Source of the DNA: Lingula anatina
Taxonomy: Eukaryota; Brachiopoda; Lingulata; Lingulida; Lingulidae
DNA: 64,000 nt
Assembly (NCBI RefSeq): GCF_001039355.2
Contig: NW_019775457.1
Coordinates: 184,258 to 248,257, forward strand
Direction of reading: 5' to 3'
Part shown: positions 26,501 through 39,300 of the stretch, piece after piece
How the letters are laid out: every line of letters starts with the position of its first letter
Numbering within the stretch: the stretch's first letter is position 1
Notes under the pieces: generated by a model
Seen by the model: only the letters and a program-made list of their open reading frames with translations
Databases searched by the model: none
Told to the model about the DNA's origin: nothing
Translations under genes and position numbers: made by a program

Positions 26501-27172
26501 TCTTTGTTCACTGACAGCTATTGTTAGCTGCCATTGTTGTGGTATTTTGTGCTGTGTCCCACATTGACAGTTATTACCCCAGAGTTTAAAACACCATTGA
26601 TAAAAGAAAAGTAGGGAGTGGTGAAAAAACTTAAAAGGGATAGTTAATTCCCATTTGTTATACCAATGTGACAGATATGGTTTTCTCACTTAGTCTGTAA
26701 ATGGTGATATTGAACAGCATTAAAAGTTTGAATAACCTGACAGTGCCAGACTTGACCTATCTGAAATGTCATCAAATAATTTTCTGTTTTCCTGCTGAAT
26801 TTGTCTGGTTTATATTTTAACAAGCTTTTAGCCATCCTGATAAGTTTAGAGGGTTGTTACAGTGTGTTATTAATACTGTTAGTGGCCTGGCGCGGTGGCT
26901 GTCAGTAATTGGCTGCTTACAAATCAGTGTATTATTTAGTTCACAGTATATCACTGTATACCACTGTCTGCCAGCCAGCACTCTTGTTTACATGGAGGCG
27001 ATTTTGAGTTAAGAACAAATCCACCATATATGCCAACCTGTCATTCAATTGCCACTTGTGGAATTGCTTAATTAACTGGCATGTAATGCAGGGGAGAAAA
27101 AGTGTGTGTAACAGTAATGGGGGGGGGGGGGGGGTGACTGGGGGGGAGATAAACAGTACATGTGTGTGTGTG

Positions 27173-27238
<66 letters not shown>

Positions 27239-27297
27239 NNNNNNNNNNNNNNNNNNNNNNNNNTGGGGGGGGGAGATAAACTGTACATGTGTGTGTG

Positions 27298-27359
<62 letters not shown>

Positions 27360-30300
27360 GGAAGGGGATGGAGAGTGTGTGACGTCTTTCAAGATCTGTC
27401 ACAGTAAAACCAGTCTGTATGAAAGGTTATACAGAGTTCCTTGGGAAGAATAGCAAGCAAATTGAAAGTAATAAAATGCCACTATTCTACTGTTATTGGA
27501 ATTGATTCTGTCAAAATTGATGCATTTTCTTTTCTAGCCAGAAATATGATAAAGGGTAATGAGGTTGAAAATGTATTAAAGAAAGGAAAATGTCATATCC
27601 CTGCAAAATTGTATCTTATCTAAAGAAGCTTTAGAATAGGAACTCAGCATATCAGATAAGACCAGAGAAGACAGCATGGTCCTTTCCTCTCCAGACAAAT
27701 CAGTGTAACTAATCTATAAGTTATGAATGGCAAAAGTTCATCAATATGTTCAGTAATCAGGCTAGGTGGTGAGATGGCAAGAGTGGATAATGTTGAGCCT
27801 AGAGACTGACATCCTTCTCTGTTGATACCCAAACACTGTTCCAGTTAGTTCTCCCAGTTGAGTGCTCTGTTACTCTGTCTGTACCCAGAGACTATTCCAG
27901 TAGTTCTCCCAGTTGAGTGCTCTGTTACTCCTGCTGCTTTGAGATGTTAAATTGACCACTGAGGGCATTATAGGATGTGATCTGTGCTCCAGACTGGTAA
28001 ACAGAAGTAAGAGTGTGTTTGGTAATCTTATAGACATGCATTTTTAGACTAGATGTTTTGGTGTTAGATTAATGACAAATAGCTTGCTGCACATGGTCAT
28101 TATTGGGAGGGGGGGGGGGCAGTAGTCTTAGAGATGAATATTTGTAGTCTGGAAGATGGGTGTCATTATTCTGGGAGACGAGTATAAGTATTTTTGAAGC
28201 CTGTCCCAATGCTTGTCTTGTTCAATTCCCAATTCATAATATCACATACATTTCTAAAGATAACCAGATGCTGTTTCTGTTGTAATGAAGCTCATTAATT
28301 GTGTGAAGAGATAGATAACCCTGCAGTGACTGGCTGGCATGGTATGGAAGATCCCAGCCAAGTACAGCTAGTGACTGGAACACAGTACCCTCGGGGTTAC
28401 AAATATCAGATCAATTCTAGAACAAAGGACATACAAGATTAACTGCACCATCTTGTGTGCTAAGTTATTACTGGATTAGCACAAGGTGTCACGCTGGGCT
28501 TTGTTCAGAGTTATCCTATTGATTTGTAGATTATGTTGTGTGTTTTAAGGTATTTGTTTTATTATAATAATTCATTATCCAGATAGTAATCTGTTGTACC
28601 CACTGATCACATTGGTACTTGTATGGATTCTTTTCTTTGTTCCAGTCATCACTATAAGTCTGTGATTATATCTTATGTTTTAGATTGACATTAAAAATCT
28701 TATGCATTAGATAGAAAAAATTGACACACAGGCTGCATACTGCTCATGATAGTTAATATACTGAACTATTGCATAAAACAGTCACACCTAACACAGCCAC
28801 ATCTACCACACTCAAAGACCTCCACTATCAGAATGAAAACAGCCAGACTTACAGATTTTTATGTGGTAACTTCATTTTGCCATCTTGGTAGAAATTATGA
28901 AAAAATAGGCATATTTTTTACTTTATCACAAACTATATAACTATCTGGTCATGGTTAGCTGCATTGTGCACTGCTATATCTCACAATGTTTACTTATATT
29001 CTAGGTTGGGAAGTGGAGTTGCCTCTGTTTGAGTTGACACCGTCAGCCAGTCAGATTGTATTCCAAGGCGATAAGCTGCCATTTGAGTGTCGTGCCTCTG
29101 TACTGGACCAGACCACACGGATGATGTGGCTGCGTGGTGGTCAGTTAGTGTCCACTAACAAGTCAGCAGGTGTCTATGTCCACACAGCGCTGTCTCCTGA
29201 CCAGACAGTGATGACCCATAGTTTGGTTCTGGAACACCTAACAGTACAAAACTCTGGGGCCTGGGACTGTAGTGTGGTCACTGAGTACGGCAATGTGTCA
29301 CGGTCAGTGAACATTCTGGTTGTGTCCAGTGAGGAGTTGTACTGCCCAGAGACCACCGTGTCCACTAACAAAGGAGACTACACATGGGAGAAGACAGTGG
29401 CAGGGATACCCAAGGAGCAGCCTTGTGCCTTCTCTGGAGGTCCTGGTCGCTCTCGTGGCCAGTCCCGCAGTCAGTCACGTGCCAAGTATAAGTGCAATAA
29501 CAAGGGTCAATGGGAGCAGCTGGACGTGTCCCAGTGCCAGTTTATCAACGAGAGGACAAGGGTCCTAGAGCAGTACACACAGGTAAAATTTGGGTCCTAG
29601 AGCAGTACACACAGGTAAGATTTGGGTCCCAGTGTCAATTAGATAACATTGATATTGGGGGAAGTTGCAAGGTCGCAATGAATGCTTTTGCTTTACGCTT
29701 GAACGAAACTCCTTTCATAAAGCTTGTTGCCTTGACCAAATATAATCGCTGTGTTATATCTTAAGGACAGTGTGGAAAAGGAGGCTTGCTTATTGGTTGA
29801 CATACTTTGCTTATGGTTTTGTTGCCTTCTGCAGTGATATGTTATTTCCTGGAAGCTGATGTTTGGCCTTGTGATGTGTTCTTCTGTCCAACAATGTGCA
29901 CTGTCTAAAGTCTACATTGCTTTATAGAAAGAAGTTTGGAAATATAGAAAATAAAAAAAACAAACTATTTTTGAAAGAAGAAATTACTTTCTACAATCTA
30001 CATTTATAACACAAAATATGACTGAATACAATAAGAGTTTTCTATTTTAAAAGCATGAAAACAATACAGAGAAATCTAAAATATTCTGTAAATGCTGATT
30101 TTTCTAGCAAATTTCCATGCTTATCAAGGTTCAAACTGATGCACAACCTTTTCTGAAATGATCACTGTGTAAAGCTTTCTCTTTCCTTGCTGTGGAGAGC
30201 ACTGCTGGTGTCTGTCTGCACACTGCTTGTCTACTATTTCAGCTTTCCAGCACCACTCCAACTAGCACCACCTTAGAGCACTGCTGTGAAGAACTGCTAG

Positions 30301-33300
30301 CAGCAATGGGAGGCGCTCTCGGCCACCAGGTCTGTGCACTGGTAGATAGAGGGAGTTGATAGTCATGATGAGACCAAATTAAGCTTGCTTACAATATTGT
30401 TGCATTAATGCTTCAAAAGCTAGAAGTTTTAGCAGTAATGAAAAATATTGAATATAAAAGAACAGTAAAATACCTTCAGAATGAAACAAGATGGCACCCT
30501 TTTCAATTTGATAGCGGGCAGAACTTGGGTGTAAAAATAAATAATATGGAAGGAGACGGGCCAAACTCATGACATTTTTTCAACCTTCTTATCTGTGCAT
30601 GCTGTCCTAGTCCTTGTTTTCTTGCTTCTGGATATTGTTCTTGTAGACATATCTTCTAGTGAATGTAAAAAACAGAGTTGGTTACATAAAAGTTTTGTAG
30701 AATACATATTTACAGCCAAGCTTATGTAATGACAAAGCCCTGAATACTACAGAGGGCTGTAGTTTAAGCTTTAGACTGCATTCAGATGTACACGTCATAC
30801 TTGCTGGGTTGGTTCTACTTTGAGGAGAATTCTTGCTTAAGTACAATCAGTGCAATCAGCTTAATTGCCTGACATGCATCTTTGAGCAGCTAGGGGTAGT
30901 TAACTATTGTGTTCTGATTAAACTGATTTCACTGATGCACTTTAATGAGAATCACCCAGTTGGACTGACCTAGCTTGTGCAATGTATGAATCTGAATGTG
31001 CCCTGAGTGTGGTGAGTTTTTATCTTTCCATTCCTTGTGATTGGCTTTCCATCTCGTTGTAAAAGAACAACACAATAACATCATCTGGAGTCAGTACCAA
31101 TTTATCCTTTAAGTTGAAGACATACTGCACTTCAGTCAATGTTTGTGCTGATGTATGATGCAAGTCATTTTTATCTTGTAGCAGTCCATCAACTCCAGTA
31201 ATGTGGTTGCCATGGCATCACGACTGAACACCTATATCTCCTATCCTAAAGCTCTGACCAAGATGGACATTGTCTTCATATCCCGGGTGCTGGAAACCTT
31301 CTCCAATTATATGGAAAATCATGCAGAGGTAAAATGCACTGTATAGCTTAAATGAAATATGAGGCAAAATTTCAAATTATTTTGATAAGCCAGAAACTAA
31401 TTATTTTACCGCTTATTTTCCATTTCAGAACTGACAGAAATTGCCCATTTTCAAATTGTCTTTCTCTCTTTCAGATTGCAGAAAATATAGTGAATATTAT
31501 CAGTAATTTAACCACAGTTGATGACTCCATATTGCGGGCCAGTCAGGAGGAGTATGGTGCTTGTAGTAGGTGGGTAGAACCACACTGCTTCTCAAATAGT
31601 GGATAAAAACACGACTTACAGTATCACATTTTAATACATGTTAACATATCATAATGCATTGGAACATATGTTGAAGTATTGTTTTACAGAGTTTTGTAAA
31701 GTGTAACCATCTTTCTAAGTCACTTTTGTCACTATTGATTGCATGACATTCGGTGTGGACTGTCACAGATCCTAAAGATAGAGGTTTTTAGAGTCTTGAC
31801 ATTATATTTTAGTAAATAAACTTAGAACAGTTTACATAGGAATTATGCTCAGAATTTTACTCTTCTGATTTTTATTGATCACAGTGTAGTAAAGGTGTTG
31901 GAGAAACTCCCCAGCAAGTTGTTGAGTGACAGGAGTCACATGAGTCTGTATTCAGAGAATATCGCGGTGGAGGGGTTTCAAGTCAAAGCAGACGTGTTTC
32001 AAGGACTGACATGTTACACACGCCCCACTAGGGCTGGGCAGGCAAACAAACATGGCTACTCCAAGGAGAACTTTATCTGCAGTTCCTCCATGGATACTGG
32101 GCCCAGTGGCACTCCAGCCATATCTAAGGTAGACTGCTACACTCCTGGTTACATCTTAGACCCTAGAAATGGCACTGCTACTGAGTTCGTGGTGGATGTT
32201 TAATGAGATCAAAAACTCTTTTGTTACAAAATAAGTAAAAGCTCACATATTTGTGTGCAAACTCTAAGGGTCACACAGTTGTCCTATATTTCAAATGCCT
32301 GACTTCTTTATTTATAGTTAGTGACAAAGAGACTTTCTTTTTTTATTATTTTAGTCTGTGACAAAGAGATTTAATTTCTTTCATCTACAAAACTGATGAA
32401 AATAATCTAGACACTGGAACATGATAACCTGTAGCTCACATCAGTTTGTAGAGAAGTAAATCACACAGCAGTTAATTAGGAATTTATTTAATTTAATAAC
32501 ACATATTTAGAATTGAGGTTAAACAATGCCTGCCATTTCAGAATATCAACAGTTCCATCCACCTGCCCGCCTCTCTGTTCAGGAACACACGTAGCCTGTA
32601 TGGCATCAGTGGCCCCCTCTATAGGCTACAGGTTATTGCCTACAGGAATGCCAAACTTTTCCCTGTGACTGGGTCACGTAACAGCACAGGGATCACCTCT
32701 ACTCGCGTCCATTCTGGTGTTATTTCCAGTAAAATAGGTCAGTGTTCTGGGTTCCTAGCTCCCAGTCAGACTACATGTGGCATATTTAAACAACAACTAT
32801 CTCACTGATGTTAGGTAAAAAACAGAAAAGGAATCTTCTTGTTAAAGTTGCTTTAACAATGAGATTAAAAATTACTTTAAGTACAGGTCCCTTTTTTTCT
32901 TTGTTATTGCTGTGTGTTGATCTAAAAGTCTTTAGTAAAGCTCTTTATTGAAATTATTTGTCTTAGATATTGAAAAATGTGATTTTAGATTGCATTTACA
33001 TGATAACTGAAATAGAAATAAGAAGCTGCTACTGTGGAAATAACTTTTGGGAAGAACTGATCAAAATAAAACCTGTTATTTCAGCTGGCATCCAGGTAGA
33101 GAATCTGACAGACCCTGTGATGATCCAGGTGTCAGCACCAGTCCCCTCAGACCAGAACAGCCAGCTTGTTCCTGTTTTCTGGGATTTCACTGCTAATGGT
33201 AAGTTGTATGTGGTAGAGAAGACATCTGCACAATCTTTGTTACCTCTGCTGATGATAGATAGATAGATTGTAGTATAAAGACATCAGTACAGTCATGGTG

Positions 33301-36300
33301 ATTTCTGCTACTGGTAAGTTGATTGTGGTAGTGAAGACGCCTGCATAATCCTTGTGATATCTGCTAATGGTAAGGTGAGTGTGGAAGACGAGAATCTGCA
33401 CAATCCTAGTGACAGTTCATTAGATTTTCCTCAACTTTCAACCCCATATTTACACTCTGACTAGAACTGATATTTTGGATATTTTCATAGTGGGAACCTG
33501 CTTTTATTAGCAAATGTTACATTAAAGCTTAATATTGAGAACTAAAATGATTGCGTTAAGCTTAGACTTGAACACATCATGCAACTGCTCTGCCTAAGAA
33601 AATAGCTCATAATAAAAGTCAAAATGGTGAGAAATCAACTCCTTATTTGTCAACTGTTCCAGAGGGGCGTGGTGGCTGGGAGAGTAGAGGCTGTCAACTT
33701 GTTAGAACAGAAGGCAACATCACAACCATGGCCTGCTTTCACCTCACTAACTTTGCTCTTCTCATGGTGAGTAGAAATATGGGCTATTTAGATTTCTACA
33801 ATAAATGTGGAAAAAGTGGATACGTTTTGGTTATCTTTTGCATGCTTTAATCACATTTATATATCCATCAAAGAATATTTTGTATATAAATATTTAGAAA
33901 ATAACACAGACCTTGGTATAGATAAGGTGAAGCATAAAATGTCCATTGACACCAGGGAATTGGTCTTGCCTCTCAGATGGAATTAAACCTTGTATTTATA
34001 TCAAGTGATTTACGCCAACTAATGCTTTAACTTGAAGAAAGTGCATTTGAAGCTTATTAATTGCCCAACTTATAATTTGGTATGTAATGACCCTCTCCCC
34101 TTTTAACAAGTCTTATCATTTTTTCTGGACAAACCATTTGTTATGTGTCTAAGAAATTGACTGTACAGGAAAAATAACAGCATTGGGGTTAGTCCAAGTG
34201 TTGTTTGTATCTGCTGATGTCTTTAGACTGACTTGAAGAAATGCCAATATTAGTGATAGAAGTGAAGTCAGTGGTGGGCAGGCAGTACTCCAGGCCAGAT
34301 TGCAGTGGTAAAGGTTAGCCTATGTGTTCAATTAGGACTGAAGATACTGTGGAGCTACATGGAATAGCTAGCTAAATGGCATAGCTAGTTTCTATTTGGA
34401 TATCACAGTAAGGAGTGGACCTTCCTGCCCGTCTGAATTTGGTGACATCTAGGCACAGAAAAGAACAGAGCTGACAGCATAACAACAAATTTTATCTTAG
34501 GCCATGTTTAAAAAATGAGCTAAAAAAAGTGGCTAAGGCAATTTTGAATGGTGAAAACATAATTTTTGATAATAGAGTAAGACTGAAAATTCAAGTTTTA
34601 AACTTTTATAGGATTTTTTATACAAAGGAGAAAAGTAAAGCTAATTAATTAGGGACAACTGCAAAACAGCGTTGTATGCTAAACTAACTGGTGTCTGTAG
34701 ATTATCAGAGACTGGGACAGTGATCAGGTTGTATGTGAACAGGTGTCTGTAGATTATCAGAGACTGGGACAGTGATCAGGTTGTATGTGAACAGGTGTCT
34801 GTAGATTATCAGAGACCGGGACAGTGATCAGGTTGTATGTGAACAGGTGTCTGTAGATTATCAGAGACTGGGACAGTGATCAGGTTGCATAACAATTATT
34901 TGCTTCTTTAGGTCTTCACAACTCAAATCAGTATACGTATTCTGTTCTTCCAGTTGGATGTGTCCGGCCTCTATACAGTGAACTTGTTTGCAGTCTGGAT
35001 TGTTTATGCTTTTAACTGTTCTTATGTAAACAAGCATTCAAAAGAATGGGAGGGAAAACTTTCAACCCTGAGGAGGCATTAGATTAGGCACAAGCAAGAC
35101 CCTGTTTGGAATAGTTAGATTTGATACCTGGATGATTATAACTGGATATTGTATATCCTCAGTAATGGCCCTATAGTTAAAACAAAATAAGTGGTATGTG
35201 TATAGAGATTGGACTTATAGTAAATAAGGAGTTATTCAGCCACAGGGCATACACAGTAGTGCAATAGTGGCAGCATAAAACATGTTTGCACAAGAGAAAG
35301 TTAAATACTTGAAAGATTTAGTTAAGAGCTTGACATTAGTCCAAGTGAATAGGGGTTGTATTGGGCTGCATTGAGGTTCAGGGTAATAGCCCCTCAGTGA
35401 AGGGGGTGTTACATGACATAGAGTCAGGCTAGAGAGGAACAAGTGTCTACTATAACTTGTAATAGGAGGTCAATACCATCTTAATATGTGTACTATGACA
35501 TCAGTCACTACATGACACCACTGGACACATGGACTGTGATAACATGGACACATAGATGATGTTACATGGACATAAGGACAGGGATACACATTTTGCAGTA
35601 TGTAGGTCTATAAGGAAGCAACAGTCTTAGATCTATAAAGAAGCATCAGTCTGTTCAGCAAGTGAGAATTTAGGTTTACTGCACAGAATTGTACTTGAGA
35701 GAGGAACTGATCCAGTAACTGACATGGGTTAGGTAGAAACCAGTGATAACAGTGTGGATGGATCCAGACTTTGATATGAATACAGAGCATTCTTAAGAGG
35801 AGGTAAGGGAATGTTTGTCACAATCATGAGAACTAATTAAGCTAGGCTATAATTTTTTCAAAAAAATTGGATGAATTTTATTATAAGGTTGTAAGGTATA
35901 GTAGAAGGAAATGTTTCACTTGAACCCAATTAGATGATATTCATATGAAGTTGATTTTGGTGTCTTCCCCCCCCCCCCCCTCACTACACCTATAGATAGA
36001 GAGGAAAGCAAGCAGTTCAAGATGTTCTGGTTTGTTTACACTGCAGTCTGGTTTTCTTTGAAGTTAACTCTACTTTGCCTGAGTACAGGTGACTGCAATT
36101 ATCTCCAGCATCTGGCACTCATACATATCCATGCTTAGGGCACCAAAATAAGTAACAGTGCCCCACAAATGGTTGATGCCTGATGTTGCATGCCCATTTG
36201 TCCAGAGTCATGTCCACATAAAAGTCACTGGCCTGAATGCATTAGGATAGCCTGGAAGACGTTTTGCCATGTTTCCTATTGCTGCATGAATTTTCATTAT

Positions 36301-39300
36301 GAGAATAGGCATTTAATATATTTCCTTCATTGGTGGTTAAGTATTTGGCTTGACTGTATACAGACAGATAGCAAGGTAAAATGACACTATTTCGCTGGTG
36401 AATCCCAGCACAGAGGTCAGCTGTGTAGTGATAATCTGGCTGAGAATAATTGATAATGTATTGAAAAAGCGTGGCATCAATGCAGCACAGTGAAATCTAT
36501 TAGTAGTAGTGTATTTGTGTAGGACTAAAGAAATGAAAAATATTGCAATGTGTCAGGGGTACAATGTGAATACAGAAGTGCTGAAAAGCATGACAGACAC
36601 AGTGAGTAGTGTAGATAATTCAGGGATATTGTGGGTAGATAAGGAGTGATGAGGATAGTTCTTGGGGACTGTGGGTAGTTCAGGAGTACTGTAGGTAGTT
36701 CAAGGATACTGTGGGTAGTTCAGGAGTACTGTGGGTTGTTCAGGGGTACTGTGGGTACTTCAGGAGTACTGTGGGTAGTTCAGGGATACTGTGGATAGTT
36801 CAGGAGTACTGTGGGTAGTTCAGGGATACTATGGATAGTTCGGGTAGGTAGTTCAGGGATACTGTGGGTAGTTCAGGAGCACTTTGGGTAGTTTAGAGGT
36901 ACTATGGGTAGTTAAAGAATATTTTGGGTAGTTCAGGAGCACTGTGGGTAGTTCAGGAGTACTTTAATGCATGAAAAGACCATCAGGCTCTGTGGCAACT
37001 AAAAACTATCAGTATATCAGTTCACCCTGAAAGGTCAATAGAATAAAAATAATCACATTGTTTGGCATCCTGTAAATGTCTCTTATGCAGGGTGGTCTGG
37101 TCATGGTGATTTCTTCTATCTTTGAGATACAATATAGCTTCTGGTTCTGAGGGAAAGAACAGCATCATAATGGGAGAGTATGATAGAGCATGGTTAATTG
37201 ATTTATTATATATTATGACAGCATAGTGGATTGCTTACATTGTATTCAGTACATTTTGTGAGGAACTTAGGCATGCAATTCACTGATATGTTTGTTAGNA
37301 CTGTGGGTAGTTCAGGGATACTGTGGGTAGTTCAGGGATACTGTGGGTAGTTCAGGAGTACTGTGGGTAGTTCAGGGGTACTGTGGGTAGTTCAGGGATA
37401 CTGTGGGTAGTTCAGGAGCACTGTGGGTAGTTAAGGGATACTTTGGGTAGTTTAGAGGTACTATGGGTAGTTAAAGAATATTTTGGGTAGTTCAGGAGCA
37501 CTGTGGGTAGTTCAGGAGTACTTTAATGCATGAAAAGACCATCAGGCTCTGTGGCAACTAAAAACTATCAGTATATCAGTTCACCCTGAAAGGTCAATAG
37601 AATAAAAATAATCACATTGTTTGGCATCCTGTAAATGTCTCTTATGCAGGGTGGTCTGGTCATGGTGATTTCTTCTATCTTTGAGATACAATATAGCTTC
37701 TGGTTCTGAGGGAAAGAACAGCATCATAATGGGAGAGTATGATAGAGCATGGTTAATTGATTTATTATATATTATGACAGCATAGTGGATTGCTTACATT
37801 GTATTCAGTACATTTTGTGAGGAACTTAGGCGTGCAATTCACTGATATGTTTGTTAGGAGGAAAGTGATACTTGGAGAAGTCTTGTGGTGGTCTTTGGGT
37901 AAATACAACATGGAAAAGTTAAAAAAAAAGAGTGAATTGTAAGAATTGGTCTAACCAAGCAAGTTAATGTATACCAGGGTGATCATGTCATCCATTAAAG
38001 GTGGGAAAAGTAGTTTTCTAACAAATAAAGAATGCTTTTAAAGTGCTTTTATTCATGGAAAAAAGGCAGAAAAAAACCAGGGCATTTTGAAAAATACCTC
38101 TTTGTTGATTTGATAACAGCTGCATTAATACACACAGGTTTGCTTCTCTCGTATCTTTGGCTGGTCCTACGTTTTAACCTCTATACACATATCTACTGTT
38201 TAATATTATCCAGGGCTCATTTACTGAATTTGGGCTTGCTTAGTAAACCAGAAAACTGCTTTTATAAGGAATGTAGAATACAGGCTACTTAACCTGATGA
38301 ACCTGAGTCACTGAGCCACTGCCTCCAGTCAGAGCTGTACTTCAAGTTATTTATATTTATAAGGAATATTATGGATATTGTACAGTGAACCAGGTCAACA
38401 ACCTTGTATTGAGTTTTTGCCCCAAGCTGGACATATGGACTGCTTTGTATTGTGACATAGGGCAGGTATAGAAGTACATGAAGTGTAATAGTACAGCAAA
38501 GGATTAAAGAGATATACAGGGCATTTTTTGATAAAATAGTGCAACTGTTCTGTTCAAAATGTTATAACTGTTTTTATTACAGGAAAAACTTGAGCCAGTA
38601 GTCCCGCAGCGTGACTGGTGGCAGATCTTTGATTGGCTGATAATGCTGGACCCAGTGGTGTATGTTGGGAGTGGTATCTGTGTCGTCTGCTTGGCTACTA
38701 CCATCATTACTTACTGCACATGTCACAAGTAAGGAACTATTTGATTGTGAACTGTGATTATCTATTCCATTTACATGAACTCAAACTTTTTAGCAAATGG
38801 TGAATTGACTAAAAATGATTTTGAAAATCTGCAAACATCTTTGATTCAGATTTATCCGCATTCCAAAGAAAGCCAAGCACACGTTGGTGAACATGTGTGT
38901 CAGTCTGGTCTTCCTCATCCTGGTATTTACATTGGGAGTGAAGCACTATGAGAGCAGGAGAGCTTGCCAGGCCATTGGTATAGCTGTCCACTACTTCTCC
39001 ATGACCACCTTCTTCTGGATTGCCATAGCAGCCAGGTGAGAAAAAGAGAACACCTGCTCTCTTCTCTAAGGCTATAGGCTCTGTGACTGTAATTGTGATG
39101 TGGGTTTTTCACTGTGTGCTGTTATATGTGACTGTTTCAGTCCATAGCCTTGTTTTATCACTAAAGATTAAAGAATTATTGCAAAAAAGTCATTAACGTC
39201 ATAAGGTTTTATGTACTGTATTATTTTCTACTTACAGCAATATGTACAAAAGACTAGTGAAGTCTCGTAAACCCCCAGAGCCCCCACCCTCAGACCTGAT

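Larger units (their letters stand above)
33767..38582. other. ADGRA intron 14 (4.8 kb), between the GPS and TM1 exons
   Basis: The largest intron of the gene. It contains minisatellites (34683-34890, 36655-36965, 37300-37520), a C-run (35969-35980) and a suspected false duplication around an N at 37299. I looked for an extra exon between ...FALLM and EKLEPVV and found none; the join matches the family. Confidence 0.65.

Noticed and set aside
27056-27402. Long Arg/Glu and Ser/Leu frames on both strands
   Set aside because: Translations of the (AG)n/(TG)n microsatellite and the N gap.
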